A DNA stretch of 64,000 nt from contig NZ_JAHZPA010000007.1 in NCBI RefSeq assembly GCF_019929225.1, positions 36,314-100,313 on the forward strand. Reading direction: 5' to 3'. Source of the DNA: Streptococcus sanguinis (lineage in GTDB: Bacteria; Bacillota; Bacilli; Lactobacillales; Streptococcaceae). Under the pieces are notes generated by a model that was not told where the DNA came from, searched no databases, and saw only the letters and a program-made list of their open reading frames with translations. This document shows, piece by piece, positions 33,529-44,660 of the stretch (its first letter is position 1; every line of letters begins with the position of its first letter). A program made the translations under genes and the position numbers.

Positions 33529-34281
33529 CTATTTCCACTTGATGACATATTTTTCACTGACAGCCACCAGCTTCATCCCCAGAAGACTGATGACCGAAAC
33601 CAATATGATAATGGCAAACATGGTGTCGTACTGGAAAAGTTTCTTAGACTGGATCATATAGACACCCAAGCCTTCAAAACCGCCCAGCCATTCGGAAACC
33701 ACGGTCGTGATAAAGGCATAGGAAACACTGACGCGCAAGCCCGCATAGAAATAGGGCAGACTAGCTGGAATCTTAAAATGCCAGAGAATCTGCCAGCGAT
33801 TGGCCTGCATAAGCTCAAAGAGAGTTAGAGTATCCCGATCACAATGCCGAAAACCGTCCAGAATACTGATGATAATCGGAAAAGTCGTCGTCAGAATAAT
33901 CAGCACAATCTTGGGCAAAATCCCATAACCCAGCCAGAGAACCAGGATTGGCGCCAAAGCAATGGTCGGAATCGTCTGCACCACGACCATCATGGGGTAG
34001 ATTAGATCATTGAGCCAGCTCATGCTGTCCATGAGTATAGCTAGTATACAGGCCAAGATGACGCCCAAGACTAAACCCAGCAAGGCTACTTTTAAGGTCG
34101 CCCAGCTATGACTTGCTAGAAATCCAGCATCTCTGATAAAGGCCTGACCGATTTCCAGAGGTGTCGGCAGGATAAACTTGGGCAAGAGCTTGAGCCAGCC
34201 CATGACCTGCCAGATGACAAGTACACCCAGCATACCTAAGAGACCGATTTGCTGTCGCATCAGCCTTTGTAGTGCTTTCAT
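33529..34281 (-). CDS. thiX: ABC transporter permease, ThiX-like
   Basis: A 250-residue BPD-type permease with about six membrane helices. The EAA-type cytoplasmic loop (about residues 150-175) reads ELMQANRWQILWHFKIPASLP. First gene after the TPP riboswitch. Together with ThiY and ThiZ it would form a thiamine-pyrimidine importer. GGAGG lies near the start. Confidence 0.88.
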   Translation of the reverse strand: MKALQRLMRQQIGLLGMLGVLVIWQVMGWLKLLPKFILPTPLEIGQAFIRDAGFLASHSWATLKVALLGLVLGVILACILAILMDSMSWLNDLIYPMMVVVQTIPTIALAPILVLWLGYGILPKIVLIILTTTFPIIISILDGFRHCDRDTLTLFELMQANRWQILWHFKIPASLPYFYAGLRVSVSYAFITTVVSEWLGGFEGLGVYMIQSKKLFQYDTMFAIIILVSVISLLGMKLVAVSEKYVIKWK

Positions 34282-34349
34282 TAGAACGATTTTCCTCCCT
34301 TCCTGTATTTTAGCGCTGTAATTCTTAAAATATCAACATTAATAAAGAT

Positions 34350-34386
34350 GATAAAAGAAAAGGCCTTTCCCGTATATGGAAAAGGC
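34350..34386 (-). terminator. Riboswitch-controlled terminator
   Basis: Minus strand: GCCTTTTCC, short loop, GGGAAAGGC, then CTTTTCTTTTAT. It sits between the TPP aptamer and thiX, as expected for transcription attenuation. Confidence 0.85.
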
Positions 34387-34407
34387 GCACAAATACCACT
34401 ATTTTTC

Positions 34408-34496
34408 GGTATATTTCCTACGCTGGCATTACCCAGATCAGGTGCGGTCGAAGCTTACACTTCCTCTCAGACTGTACACAGACTCCCATATATAGG
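34408..34496 (-). ncRNA. TPP riboswitch (THI element)
   Basis: The conserved THI core is present on the minus strand: CTGAGAGGAAG, then GACCGCACCTGATCTGGGT, then TAATGCCAGCGTAGGAA. Flanking TATAT/ATATA arms close the P1 stem. Thiamine pyrophosphate binding would switch off the transporter genes downstream. Confidence 0.95.
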
Positions 34497-34499
34497 ACT

Positions 34500-34528
34500 A
34501 TGATAGCGCAATCATCAGCAAATGTCAA
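34500..34528 (-). promoter_or_regulatory. Promoter of the thi transport operon
   Basis: Minus-strand TTGACA (34528-34523), 17-base spacer, TATCAT (34505-34500). The start point falls at the aptamer 5' end. Confidence 0.75.
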
Positions 34529-34583
34529 GGTTTGAGCTTGGGCTCACTCCTTTTCAACGATAAGTGAAGCAAACAATCATCAA

Positions 34584-35207
34584 TCAGTCAAACTTCCCTT
34601 TCGCAGCCAGCAAAGTCTCCATAGCCCTGATATTCTCTGTTTCGCTTGTGGATAAGATAGTTTCAAAGCCCAATTCAGCTGCCGTATCTAAGTTAGCCTG
34701 AATATCATCAATGAAGACGGATTCTACTGGATCCAGATTATATTTTTTTAACAGCTTTTGGTAAATCTCTGCTTCTGGCTTGACGACACCGACCTCTGAG
34801 GAAAGGATATAGCCCGACAACAGTGAGTAAATGGGCAACAAACCAGCTTTTTCAATATGATAAAAAATCTCACAAGTGGTTGACAAGATATAGATTCGAT
34901 AGCCCTGATTAGCCCATAGCCGAATCCTTTCCTGTAAATCACTGTAAACATGCACGACTTCGTACCAATGGTAAAAGATATTCTTAACGGCAGAATGATA
35001 GGAAGCGTCCAGCTGAGCTAGGACTTCCTCACAGGCTTCTTTCAAACTCAGCTCCCCCTTGTCTGTCTGATGCCAGACACCCGACTCAAAAATGGCCTGC
35101 CTAATAACCTGCCGCCGCTCTTTCTCAGGTTCAAAATATGTCAAGATTTTCTCAGAATTCCATTCAATCAGAACATTGCCCAAATCAAAAACCAAATTTT
35201 TAATCAT
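34584..35207 (-). CDS. HAD-IA family hydrolase
   Basis: A 207-residue phosphatase-fold protein. Motif I is LVFDLGNVLIEW (aspartate nucleophile near residue 8), motif II LSTT (near 113), motif III the lysine of VVKPEAEIY, motif IV VFIDDIQANLD. This is the YihX-like branch (sugar-1-phosphate phosphatases), but the substrate is uncertain. I chose ATG 35207 behind AGGTGG rather than an upstream GTG. Confidence 0.88.
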   Translation of the reverse strand: MIKNLVFDLGNVLIEWNSEKILTYFEPEKERRQVIRQAIFESGVWHQTDKGELSLKEACEEVLAQLDASYHSAVKNIFYHWYEVVHVYSDLQERIRLWANQGYRIYILSTTCEIFYHIEKAGLLPIYSLLSGYILSSEVGVVKPEAEIYQKLLKKYNLDPVESVFIDDIQANLDTAAELGFETILSTSETENIRAMETLLAAKGKFD

Positions 35208-35281
35208 GATGACCACCTGTTTTCTTTGCTTATCATCCTCTATATAAGTCGATTTGACTGAGGAATTGCTTCAAATATAAG

Positions 35282-35304
35282 TAAAAAGGCCCACTGGACC
35301 TTTC
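35282..35304 (-). terminator. Terminator after veg
   Basis: AAAGGTCC/GGGCCTTT hairpin with a T run on the minus strand, directly behind the veg stop. Confidence 0.7.
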
Positions 35305-35579
35305 TATTCATCAAAATAACGGATGAGGTTCTTTTCTGTCAGAATATCAGAATAAGTGTAAGACTCCACATAAGTATTGGAGATTTCCCCTGGCTGACCG
35401 CCTTCATTGGAATATTCCACGATAAACAAAGACGGATAGACTTCAATCAGACGGCCTTGCTTGCTTTTTTGGCGCTTACGACCGTTTTCCAGCGTCATCT
35501 CGACGATTTGTCCTTCATGCGCCTTGATATCTTCTTTGATTTTTTTCATTTTTGCCACATCTGTAAATGCATCACTCAT
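35304..35579 (-). CDS. veg: Veg family protein
   Basis: A 91-residue small beta-barrel-type protein. The segment GQIVEMTLENGRKRQKSKQG followed by YPSLFIVEY is the Veg signature. In Bacillus subtilis Veg influences biofilm matrix genes; its role in streptococci is unclear. It starts two bases after the dnaB stop, a typical streptococcal dnaB-veg arrangement. Confidence 0.9.
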   Translation of the reverse strand: MSDAFTDVAKMKKIKEDIKAHEGQIVEMTLENGRKRQKSKQGRLIEVYPSLFIVEYSNEGGQPGEISNTYVESYTYSDILTEKNLIRYFDE

Positions 35580-35581
35580 CT

Positions 35582-36937
35582 TTATTCGTCCTCTCTTTTG
35601 GAAATACTTGAGAATTTATTATACTCTTTCTGGAAAATTAACTCTACTGTACCACGCGCCCCACTCCGGTTTTTCTCGATAATGACTTCAACCTTGTTGT
35701 TGGGAATGCCTTCTTCCTCCTCGCCAGCTCGATCATAATAATCATCCCGGTAAAGGAAGGCAACGATATCCGCATCCTGCTCAATGGAACCTGATTCCCG
35801 AATATCAGACAGCACTGGTCTCTTATCCTGCCGCTGCTCCACGCCACGCGAGAGCTGACTCAGCGCAATAACTGGCACCTTGAGCTCCTTCGCCAAGATT
35901 TTCAACTGCCGGGAAATTTCCGAAACTTCTTGCTGGCGGTTTTCACGACCCGTTCCTGTAATCAGCTGCAGATAGTCAATCAAGACCAGCCCTAGATTAC
36001 CCGTTTCCTGTGCCAGTTTTCGAGCCCGCGAGCGAATCTCTGTAATCCGAATCCCTGGTGTATCATCAATATAGATACTAGCGTTAGCCAGATTAGCTGT
36101 CGCAATGGTATATTTTTGCCACTCTTCATCTGTCAGTTGCCCCGTACGAATGGAATGAGAATTAATCACCCCTTCTGAAGCCAGCATCCGGTCCACCAAG
36201 CTCTCCGCCCCCATTTCCAGAGAGAAAATAGCTACAGTCTTATCTAGCTTGGTTCCGATATTCTGAGCGATATTAAGGGCAAAGGCCGTCTTTCCGACCG
36301 CTGGCCGGGCCGCCAAAATGATTAATTCTTCCTCATGCAGACCAGTCGTCATCTTGTCCAGCTCACGGTAGCCAGTCGCAATTCCAGTGATATCTGATGT
36401 CTGCAGAGACCGAGCCTCCAGATTGCCAAAGTTAAGATTCAGCACATCATGGATATTTTTAAAGCCACTGCGATTGGCCGTCTCACTGACATCAATCAGG
36501 GCTTTTTCAGCTCCGGCGATAATTTCCTCTGACAGACGGTCACCATCGTAGGCTTGATTGATAGACTCTGTCAGACGCGAAATCAGCCGCCGCAGAATGG
36601 CCTTTTCTGCAACGATTTTAGCATAGTATTCAGCATTGGCAGAGGTTGGCACAGAATTGACCACTTCCACCAAGTAGCTGAGACCGCCGATATTCTGCAA
36701 ATCACCCTGACTATCCAAAATATTGCGAACAGTCGTTGCATCAATGGCATCGCCGCGGTCAGCCAAGTCAATCATAGCCTTGAAAATCAAGCGATTGGCA
36801 TACTTAAAGAAGTCAGCAGGCTCGATATACTCACGAACAAAGACCAGTTTGCTCTCATCAATGAAAATGGCTCCTAAGACAGACTGCTCAGCTAAAATAT
36901 CCTGAGGCTGAGCTCGGAGTTCATCAATCTCTGCCAT
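35582..36937 (-). CDS. dnaB: Replicative DNA helicase DnaB
   Basis: A 451-residue hexameric helicase. The N-terminal helical domain (about 1-110) opens with PQDILAEQSVLGAIF. The RecA-like C-terminal domain has Walker A AARPAVGKTAFA (about 211) and Walker B LVLIDYLQL (about 318), and the arginine-finger region ends with GSIEQDADIVAFLYR. Full length, no intein. Part of the gdpP-rplI-dnaB-veg cluster. Confidence 0.98.
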   Translation of the reverse strand: MAEIDELRAQPQDILAEQSVLGAIFIDESKLVFVREYIEPADFFKYANRLIFKAMIDLADRGDAIDATTVRNILDSQGDLQNIGGLSYLVEVVNSVPTSANAEYYAKIVAEKAILRRLISRLTESINQAYDGDRLSEEIIAGAEKALIDVSETANRSGFKNIHDVLNLNFGNLEARSLQTSDITGIATGYRELDKMTTGLHEEELIILAARPAVGKTAFALNIAQNIGTKLDKTVAIFSLEMGAESLVDRMLASEGVINSHSIRTGQLTDEEWQKYTIATANLANASIYIDDTPGIRITEIRSRARKLAQETGNLGLVLIDYLQLITGTGRENRQQEVSEISRQLKILAKELKVPVIALSQLSRGVEQRQDKRPVLSDIRESGSIEQDADIVAFLYRDDYYDRAGEEEEGIPNNKVEVIIEKNRSGARGTVELIFQKEYNKFSSISKREDE

Positions 36938-36963
36938 CGGTAAATCCTTCCTTCAAATCACTA

Positions 36964-37416
36964 TTATCCTTCTTTAACCCGCAAACGAATCACCCCAGTT
37001 ATATCCTGATAAATTTTCACTGGAACATCTATCAGACCAATGGAGCGAATCGGTGAGTCCACCTTAATATGACGTTTGTCAATTTTGATACCAAACTGCT
37101 TCTGCAGCTCTTCTGCTATTTTCTTACTTGTAATAGATCCAAAGGTCCGGCCGTCTGGACCAACTTTTTCAGTAAATTCAACAAGAGTAGCTTCTTCTGC
37201 TAACTTAGCTTTAATAGCTTGAGCTTCTGCCACTAGTTCCGCGTGGGCTTTTTCTTCGGACTTTTGCTTTCCGCGCAGTTCACCGATAGCCTGCGCTGTT
37301 GCTTCCTTGGCTAAATTTTTCTTAATCAGAAAATTTTGAGCATAGCCAGTCGGCATTTCCTTGATTTCGCCTTTTTTGCCCTTGCCTTTTACATCTGCTA
37401 AAAAAATTACTTTCAT
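36964..37416 (-). CDS. rplI: 50S ribosomal protein L9
   Basis: A 150-residue protein with the N-terminal rRNA-binding domain ([19 protein letters not shown], about 3-21), the long central helix (about 40-75) and the C-terminal domain. The start overlaps the gdpP stop by four bases, giving the conserved gdpP-rplI pair. Confidence 0.98.
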   Translation of the reverse strand: MKVIFLADVKGKGKKGEIKEMPTGYAQNFLIKKNLAKEATAQAIGELRGKQKSEEKAHAELVAEAQAIKAKLAEEATLVEFTEKVGPDGRTFGSITSKKIAEELQKQFGIKIDKRHIKVDSPIRSIGLIDVPVKIYQDITGVIRLRVKEG

Positions 37417-39407
37417 CCTTTTTTCTCCTCGTCTATTATTACTTCCTCTTTAATGACTTGGTCCATAATTTCTTGATTCAGCGACTGAAGGACCTCAGAA
37501 ACTGTTTTACCTTCAATTTGAGCTGCCGCCAGATTGAAATGGCCGCCACCGCCCAGCTTTTCCATGATTCGCTGAACGTTGATCTTGCTTCGACTGCGAG
37601 CCGAAATAGACACATAGCCTTTGGTATTCTTGCTCACGACAAAAGTAGCTTCAATTCCTGACATAGAGAGCATGGTATCAGCTGCCTTACTGATGACAAC
37701 TGTATCGTAAGTGTTCTCCTCTGGACCAGCTGCTACAATGACATTAGGCAATATCTTCTTGCCGTTTAAAATCAGCTCATTAATCGCACGATATTCCTCA
37801 AAATTCGTAGCGGAAATGTCCTGAATCACAACACTGTCACTGCCTCGAGTCCGCAGATAGCTGGCCACATCAAAGGTCCGACTGGTGACTCGAGATGAAA
37901 ATCCTTTGGTGTCAAGCATAATCCCCGCCATGAGAATGCTGGCTTGCATCTTACTGAGACGATTCTTTTTAGAATTCTGGAACTGAATCAGCTCCGTTAC
38001 CAATTCACTGGCACTGCTAGCCCCACTTTCGATATAGGCAATCACAGCATTTTCGGGAAAATCTTCATCACGACGATGGTGGTCGACTACGATAATCTGA
38101 CTGAATTGATCAAAGAAATCCTTAGACAGCGTCAGAGATATCTTGGAGTGGTCAACCATAATCAAGAGCGAACGATTGGTCACCATATTTACTGCTTCAG
38201 AAAGCGGAACCAGATAGTCAGCCCCTTCCTGCTTGAGCTTTGTAATGGACCGCTCAATGTCAGAAGCCATCTGAGACGGATCATAGACCACATAAGCTTT
38301 CTCAATGATATTACTAGCAAAGAGCTGCATACCAAGAGAAGACCCCAAGGCATCCATATCCAGATTTTTATGTCCGACTATAAAGACCTGATCCACACTC
38401 TTAATCTTATCAGAGATCGCAGTCATCATAGCCCGAGTACGGGTGCGCGTGCGCTTAACAGCTGACGCCGTTCCTCCACCAAAGAAGATTGGATTCATGT
38501 TGTCATTATTTTCTTTGACGACAGCTTGATCCCCACCCCGAACTTCAGCTAAGTTGAGGTTAAGCAGGGCGACCCGACCGATTTCATCATGATTGCCATC
38601 GCCATAAGAAAAGCCCATACTGAGTGTCAGCGACAGCTCTCGATTTTTAGCTTCCGTCCGGAATTGATCAATGATAGAAAATTTATTTTCCATCAGCTGT
38701 TCCAGCACTGTGTAATCCGTAAAAAGATAGAACCGATCCATGCCAACCCGACGGTAAAACATGTGAAACTGCTCAGAAAATTCTGCCACGAAGTTGGCTA
38801 CAAAGCTATTGATATGACTGATATCCGTGTCTGAAACGACATCTTCCAAATCATCATAATTATCCACCGAGATAATCCCGATCACCGGGCGCGTTGTTAC
38901 CAGACCAACAGTGGCTTCGTATTCATTGGATGCATCAAAAAAATAAAACACACTGGATGCACGGTCCAAATAAACCGAATATTTCTTGTCTCCAACCGTA
39001 GCATAATGACCAGAGTCTGAATAAGCAGCCTTCATGATATTCTTGAGCATATCTGCATCAAAATCACCATCTTCGGTTGTAAAAATCAGTTCTGCATAGG
39101 GATTAAACCACTCTACATCACCATTATCTTCACTGATTTTAATGACACCAACTGGCATCTTATCCAGCAAGGAAGCGAGGCTTCCTTCTGCTTGATGATT
39201 GACATAATGAATCTGCTCAATCTCATCTAGCTCGGATACTCTCTGTTGCTGGATAAAAAGCACAATCAAAAGAGCCAGCACAAGCATGAGAGCAGCTAGC
39301 ATGGCTAAACTATCACCAAAAAGCCTCAGACAGATGGCTAAGATTATAAAGGAAATTAAACCCGCCATCGCCAAGTGAATTGGGGCAAAACGAAATTTTC
39401 TCATCAT
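37413..39407 (-). CDS. gdpP: Cyclic-di-AMP phosphodiesterase GdpP
   Basis: A 664-residue membrane enzyme that hydrolyses c-di-AMP. Two N-terminal membrane helices (about 12-55) lead into a PAS-like domain (about 60-130), a degenerate GGDEF domain (about 150-290) and a DHH/DHHA1 phosphodiesterase. [13 protein letters not shown] and [10 protein letters not shown] are the metal-binding motifs; [11 protein letters not shown] marks DHHA1. ATG 39407 follows AGAGG. c-di-AMP controls potassium and osmolyte balance. Confidence 0.96.
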   Translation of the reverse strand: MMRKFRFAPIHLAMAGLISFIILAICLRLFGDSLAMLAALMLVLALLIVLFIQQQRVSELDEIEQIHYVNHQAEGSLASLLDKMPVGVIKISEDNGDVEWFNPYAELIFTTEDGDFDADMLKNIMKAAYSDSGHYATVGDKKYSVYLDRASSVFYFFDASNEYEATVGLVTTRPVIGIISVDNYDDLEDVVSDTDISHINSFVANFVAEFSEQFHMFYRRVGMDRFYLFTDYTVLEQLMENKFSIIDQFRTEAKNRELSLTLSMGFSYGDGNHDEIGRVALLNLNLAEVRGGDQAVVKENNDNMNPIFFGGGTASAVKRTRTRTRAMMTAISDKIKSVDQVFIVGHKNLDMDALGSSLGMQLFASNIIEKAYVVYDPSQMASDIERSITKLKQEGADYLVPLSEAVNMVTNRSLLIMVDHSKISLTLSKDFFDQFSQIIVVDHHRRDEDFPENAVIAYIESGASSASELVTELIQFQNSKKNRLSKMQASILMAGIMLDTKGFSSRVTSRTFDVASYLRTRGSDSVVIQDISATNFEEYRAINELILNGKKILPNVIVAAGPEENTYDTVVISKAADTMLSMSGIEATFVVSKNTKGYVSISARSRSKINVQRIMEKLGGGGHFNLAAAQIEGKTVSEVLQSLNQEIMDQVIKEEVIIDEEKKG

Positions 39408-39514
39408 AGACCTCTTATTCCGCCATTTTACCATAAATCCTAGAAAAAAGCGAATTTCTCCCAATAAGTAAAGCATTTAAGAAGGGTAAAGAAAGCGAAA
39501 AACAGCATTTCAAA

Positions 39515-39548
39515 GTTTACAACGTTGTAAACCTCTTGTAAATTTACA
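39515..39548. repeat. Two adjacent TTTACA/TGTAAA palindromes
   Basis: GTTTACAACGTTGTAAAC (39515-39532, perfect) and TGTAAATTTACA (39537-39548, perfect) lie between mnmG and gdpP. Similar inverted repeats recur at 42907, 54371 and 57354. A shared regulator is possible but unproven. Confidence 0.7.
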
Positions 39549-39584
39549 CAAAAAGGCTGCTTCCCAAAGGAAACTAAGCCTTTT
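39548..39584 (-). terminator. mnmG terminator
   Basis: AAAAGGCT...AGCCTTTT imperfect hairpin with five T on the minus strand. Confidence 0.7.
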
Positions 39585-39591
39585 ACAAGAG

Positions 39592-41499
39592 TTACTTCGC
39601 TTGATTTTTAGAAATGCTTCTGGACTTGCCTTCTAAGTAAACCATCAAAATGGAAATATCTGCTGGATTGACACCAGAAATACGACTAGCCTGACCAATT
39701 GTTTCTGGATTGATTTTCTTAAACTTCTGTCGAGCTTCAGTCGCAATCGAGTCAATATCATCCCAGTCAATATTAGCTGGAATCCGCTTCTCTTCCATAC
39801 GCTTCATCTTTTCAACCTGATCGAGAGCTTTAGAAATATAACCTTCGTACTTAATCTCTGTCTCAATCAGCTCGATAATCTTCTCATCAAGCTCTTCTGC
39901 TGCTGGACCAATGAATTGAACCGCATCTTTGTAAGACACTTCCGGACGTCGTATAAATTCTTTGGCAGTTACTGCATCCGTCAGAGGCTTAAAGCCAAGC
40001 GCTTCTACCTTAGCGTTTGTTTCCTTGACAGGCTTTAGTTTGATAGATTCCAAGCGCTTCATCTCATTGTCAAACTGATTCTTTTTAATCTCAAAACGAG
40101 CCCAGCGCTCATCATCTACCAGACCAATTTCCCGTCCCATCTCTGTCAAACGCATATCTGCATTGTCATGGCGGAGAATCAAACGGTATTCAGCTCGGCT
40201 GGTCAAAAGTCGATAGGGTTCTACGGTCCCCTTGGTCACCAAATCATCAATCATGACTCCAATGTAACCATCACTGCGCTTCAAGATCAACTCCGGCTTA
40301 CCTTGGATTTTCAAGGCCGCATTAATCCCAGCAATAATCCCTTGACCTGCAGCTTCTTCGTAACCAGAAGTCCCATTGGTCTGACCTGCTGTAAAGAGCC
40401 CAGAAATTTTCTTGGTTTCCAAGGTTGCCCGCAACTGGTGGGGCATAATCATATCGTACTCAATGGCATAGCCTGTCCGCATCATCTCAGCATTTTCTAA
40501 ACCTTTGATAGAGTGAACCAAGTCCTTTTGTACATCTTCTGGCAGACTGGTTGACAGCCCCTGCACATAAACTTCTTCTGTATCACGACCCTCAGGTTCT
40601 AAGAAAAGCTGGTGGCGTTCCTTATCCGCAAAACGGACAATCTTATCCTCGATAGACGGGCAATAGCGAGGGCCCACACCCTTGACTACTCCTGAAAACA
40701 TAGGCGCCCGATGCAAGTTATTTTGAATAATCTCATGACTTTCCGCATTGGTATAAGTTAACCAGCAAGGCACTTGATCTTTCACATAGTCCTCATCACG
40801 AGAAGTGTAAGAGAAATGATTGGCCTTTTCATCACCTGGCTGAATTTCAGTCACATCATAATTGATAGATGATGCCTTGACACGCGGTGGCGTTCCTGTC
40901 TTAAAACGACCAATTTCAAAACCTAGATCTCGCAGGTTATCAGCCAAAGGAATGGCTGCCAGACTGTGGTTAGGGCCAGATGAATACTTGAGATCACCAA
41001 TGATAATTTCTCCCCGCAAGGCTGTTCCAGTGGTAACAATGACAGCTTTAGCGGCATATTCCTGTTGCGTCGCTGTCTTAACCCCAATGACCTTACCATC
41101 TTCTACCAAGATTTCATTAATCATGGTTTGCCGCAAGGTCAGATTTTCTTGATTTTCAACAGTCTTCCGCATTTCTTTGGAGTAGACTTCCTTATCCGCC
41201 TGCGCCCGAAGAGCCCGAACTGCAGGTCCCTTACCCGTGTTGAGCATCTTCATCTGGATATAGCTCTTGTCAATATTCTTGGCCATCTCTCCACCCAAAG
41301 CATCTACTTCACGGACGACAATGCCTTTCGCAGAGCCTCCTATAGAGGGATTACAGGGCATAAAAGCCAGCATCTCAATATTGATGGTTGCCAAAAGAAC
41401 CTTACAACCCATTCGACTAGCAGCAAGCGATGCCTCAACCCCAGCATGCCCTGCTCCAATCACGATAATATCATAACTTTCAGTAAAATTGTGTGACAT
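39592..41499 (-). CDS. mnmG: tRNA uridine-5-carboxymethylaminomethyl modification enzyme MnmG
   Basis: A 635-residue FAD protein (GidA) that, with MnmE, modifies uridine 34 of several tRNAs. The FAD loop is [10 protein letters not shown] (near 14), [11 protein letters not shown] and the second glycine motif [19 protein letters not shown] are intact, and the C-terminal MnmE-binding helices end [24 protein letters not shown] 41499 behind AAGGAAAAAG is preferred to upstream in-frame starts. Confidence 0.98.
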   Translation of the reverse strand: MSHNFTESYDIIVIGAGHAGVEASLAASRMGCKVLLATINIEMLAFMPCNPSIGGSAKGIVVREVDALGGEMAKNIDKSYIQMKMLNTGKGPAVRALRAQADKEVYSKEMRKTVENQENLTLRQTMINEILVEDGKVIGVKTATQQEYAAKAVIVTTGTALRGEIIIGDLKYSSGPNHSLAAIPLADNLRDLGFEIGRFKTGTPPRVKASSINYDVTEIQPGDEKANHFSYTSRDEDYVKDQVPCWLTYTNAESHEIIQNNLHRAPMFSGVVKGVGPRYCPSIEDKIVRFADKERHQLFLEPEGRDTEEVYVQGLSTSLPEDVQKDLVHSIKGLENAEMMRTGYAIEYDMIMPHQLRATLETKKISGLFTAGQTNGTSGYEEAAGQGIIAGINAALKIQGKPELILKRSDGYIGVMIDDLVTKGTVEPYRLLTSRAEYRLILRHDNADMRLTEMGREIGLVDDERWARFEIKKNQFDNEMKRLESIKLKPVKETNAKVEALGFKPLTDAVTAKEFIRRPEVSYKDAVQFIGPAAEELDEKIIELIETEIKYEGYISKALDQVEKMKRMEEKRIPANIDWDDIDSIATEARQKFKKINPETIGQASRISGVNPADISILMVYLEGKSRSISKNQAK

Positions 41500-41636
41500 T
41501 TCTTTTTCCTTCATTTTTTCACCAAAAAAGGCCAAATCTCTAGAAGTGCAGGACAAAAAAGCCTGCAACATCCATGAGCTTTGACCATCATAGGTATTGC
41601 TTATCTTATTTTAGCAGATTGAGCTGAATTGTCAAT

Positions 41637-42826
<1,190 letters not shown>

Positions 42827-42840
42827 CTTGAGCAAGCCCT

Positions 42841-42869
42841 ATTATAGCACGAAAAGACTAGGAAAACAA
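42841..42869 (-). promoter_or_regulatory. mnmA promoter
   Basis: Minus-strand TTGTTT (42869-42864), 17-base spacer, TATAAT (42846-42841) preceded by TGC (extended -10). Confidence 0.8.
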
Positions 42870-42906
42870 ATCAGAAATTTAACTAAAATTAGTAGATGTA
42901 AAGAAT

Positions 42907-42924
42907 GTTTACAATGCTGTAAAG
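42907..42924. repeat. TTTACA/TGTAAA inverted repeat
   Basis: GTTTACAATGCTGTAAAG between the divergent mnmA and sdaAB genes; near-palindromic with a four-base spacer. Confidence 0.6.
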
Positions 42925-43056
42925 TTATTGATTTTCTCTTTTACTTTCCTCTCTAACGAAATTTTATAATATCCACTTTTAATTCATTTAAAAAATCAGC
43001 AGAAAGCCCTTAACTTTGTTATAATGAAAATAATAAATTAGCTGCAAGGAGAAATC

Positions 43057-43728
43057 ATGACTTCACTAAGATTTCAATCTGTTTTTGATATTATCGGACC
43101 CGTTATGATAGGCCCATCAAGCAGTCATACAGCAGGTGCCGTCCGTATCGGAAAAATTGTCTCCTCTATTTTTAACGATGAGCCTACGGAAGTAGAATTC
43201 CAGCTCTTTAACTCTTTTGCCAAAACTTACCGAGGTCACGGAACTGACTTGGCTCTTGTAGCAGGGATTTTAGGTATGGATACAGATGATCCAGAGATTC
43301 CTAACAGTCTTGAAATCGCCCATAAACGTGGCATCAAGATTGTCTGGACGATTCAAAAGGATAGCAATGCTCCCCACCCCAATACGACAAAGATTACAGT
43401 CAAAAATGACCATAAAACAATCAGTGTGACTGGAGTCTCTATCGGTGGCGGCAACATTCAAGTAACAGAGTTGAATGGCTTTTCAGTATCTCTGAGCATG
43501 AATACTCCGACCATCATTATCGTCCACCAGGATGTCCCAGGTATGATTGCCCATGTCACCGAAGCTCTGTCACGCTACAATATCAATATAGCTCAGATGA
43601 ATGTCACCCGTGAGAAGGCTGGAGAAAAAGCAATTATGATTATTGAAGTTGACAGCCGCAGCTGTGAGGAAGCCATCGATGAAATCCGCAATATTCCTCA
43701 TCTGCATAATGTGAATTTCTTTAAATAG
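43057..43728 (+). CDS. sdaAB: L-serine dehydratase, beta subunit
   Basis: A 223-residue subunit of the iron-sulfur L-serine ammonia-lyase, which converts L-serine to pyruvate. The motif IGPSSSHTAGAVRIG (near 20) is the conserved substrate-region segment, and residues from about 150 form an ACT regulatory domain (PTIIIVHQDVPGMIAHVTEAL). AAGGAGA precedes the ATG. The alpha-subunit gene follows eight bases later. Confidence 0.96.
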   Translation: MTSLRFQSVFDIIGPVMIGPSSSHTAGAVRIGKIVSSIFNDEPTEVEFQLFNSFAKTYRGHGTDLALVAGILGMDTDDPEIPNSLEIAHKRGIKIVWTIQKDSNAPHPNTTKITVKNDHKTISVTGVSIGGGNIQVTELNGFSVSLSMNTPTIIIVHQDVPGMIAHVTEALSRYNINIAQMNVTREKAGEKAIMIIEVDSRSCEEAIDEIRNIPHLHNVNFFK

Positions 43729-43736
43729 GAGAAAAT

Positions 43737-44609
43737 ATGTTTTATTCCATCAAAGAATTGGTAGAGCAAGCTGACTTGGATTACCAAGGAAATGTTGCTG
43801 AATTGATGATTACTACCGAGTATGAATTGACTGGTCGCGAAAGAGATGAAGTCCTGCGGTTGATGCATCGCAATCTGGAAGTCATGAAAGCCTCTGTCCT
43901 TCTTGGACTCGATGAGAGCAGGTCTCGCAGCGGATTGACTGGTGGTGACGCAGCAAAACTTGACCACTATATCCAGTCAGGAAAGGCTTTATCAGACCAC
44001 ACTGTGCTGACTGCTGCAAAAAATGCTATTGCTGTCAATGAGCATAATGCTAAAATGGGCTTGGTTTGTGCCACACCAACGGCCGGCAGCGCTGGCTGTC
44101 TGCCAGCTGTTCTCACATCTGCAATTGAAAAGTTGGGACTCTCAGAAGAAGAACAGCTAAACTTTCTATTAGCTGCAGGCGCTTTTGGCCTAGTCATTGC
44201 CAATAATGCTTCAATTTCGGGAGCTGAAGGTGGCTGTCAAGCTGAGGTCGGCTCCGCTTCAGCTATGAGTGCAGCTGCTTTAGTTCTGGCTGCTGGAGGC
44301 TCACCTTTTCAAGCTAGTCAAGCTATTTGTTTTGTCATCAAAAATATGCTGGGTTTGATTTGCGATCCAGTAGCTGGTCTGGTCGAAGTGCCTTGTGTCA
44401 AGCGAAATGCTATGGGAGCCAGTTACGCCTTTATTGCAGCTGATATGGCTCTTGCGGGAATCGAGTCTAAAATTCCTGTTGACGAAGTCATTGACGCTAT
44501 GTATCAAGTCGGGTCAAGTCTGCCTACCGCTTTCAGAGAAACAGCTGAAGGCGGTCTAGCTACAACACCTACAGGTCGCAGACTTTCAAAAGAAATCTTT
44601 GGAGAATAA
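43737..44609 (+). CDS. sdaAA: L-serine dehydratase, alpha subunit
   Basis: A 290-residue catalytic subunit. Cysteines that ligate the [4Fe-4S] cluster are expected in VCATPTAGSAGCLP (near 102-115), ICDPVAG and EVPCVKRNAMG (near 217). Two-subunit enzymes of this type are normal in Gram-positive bacteria. AGGAGAAA precedes the ATG. Confidence 0.96.
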   Translation: MFYSIKELVEQADLDYQGNVAELMITTEYELTGRERDEVLRLMHRNLEVMKASVLLGLDESRSRSGLTGGDAAKLDHYIQSGKALSDHTVLTAAKNAIAVNEHNAKMGLVCATPTAGSAGCLPAVLTSAIEKLGLSEEEQLNFLLAAGAFGLVIANNASISGAEGGCQAEVGSASAMSAAALVLAAGGSPFQASQAICFVIKNMLGLICDPVAGLVEVPCVKRNAMGASYAFIAADMALAGIESKIPVDEVIDAMYQVGSSLPTAFRETAEGGLATTPTGRRLSKEIFGE

Positions 44610-44610
44610 C

Positions 44611-44628
44611 CTTGACAAATTTGTCAAG
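44611..44628. repeat. Perfect 18-bp palindrome CTTGACAAATTTGTCAAG
   Basis: It lies between the sdaAA stop and the HAD gene. The same TTGACAA/TTGTCAA arms occur at 3904-3918 and inside the YfhO gene at 60673-60690. It could be an operator; there is no T run, so it is not a standard terminator. Confidence 0.7.
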
Positions 44629-44660
44629 TAGATTTACTAGATAGTAAACAAGGAGACAAG

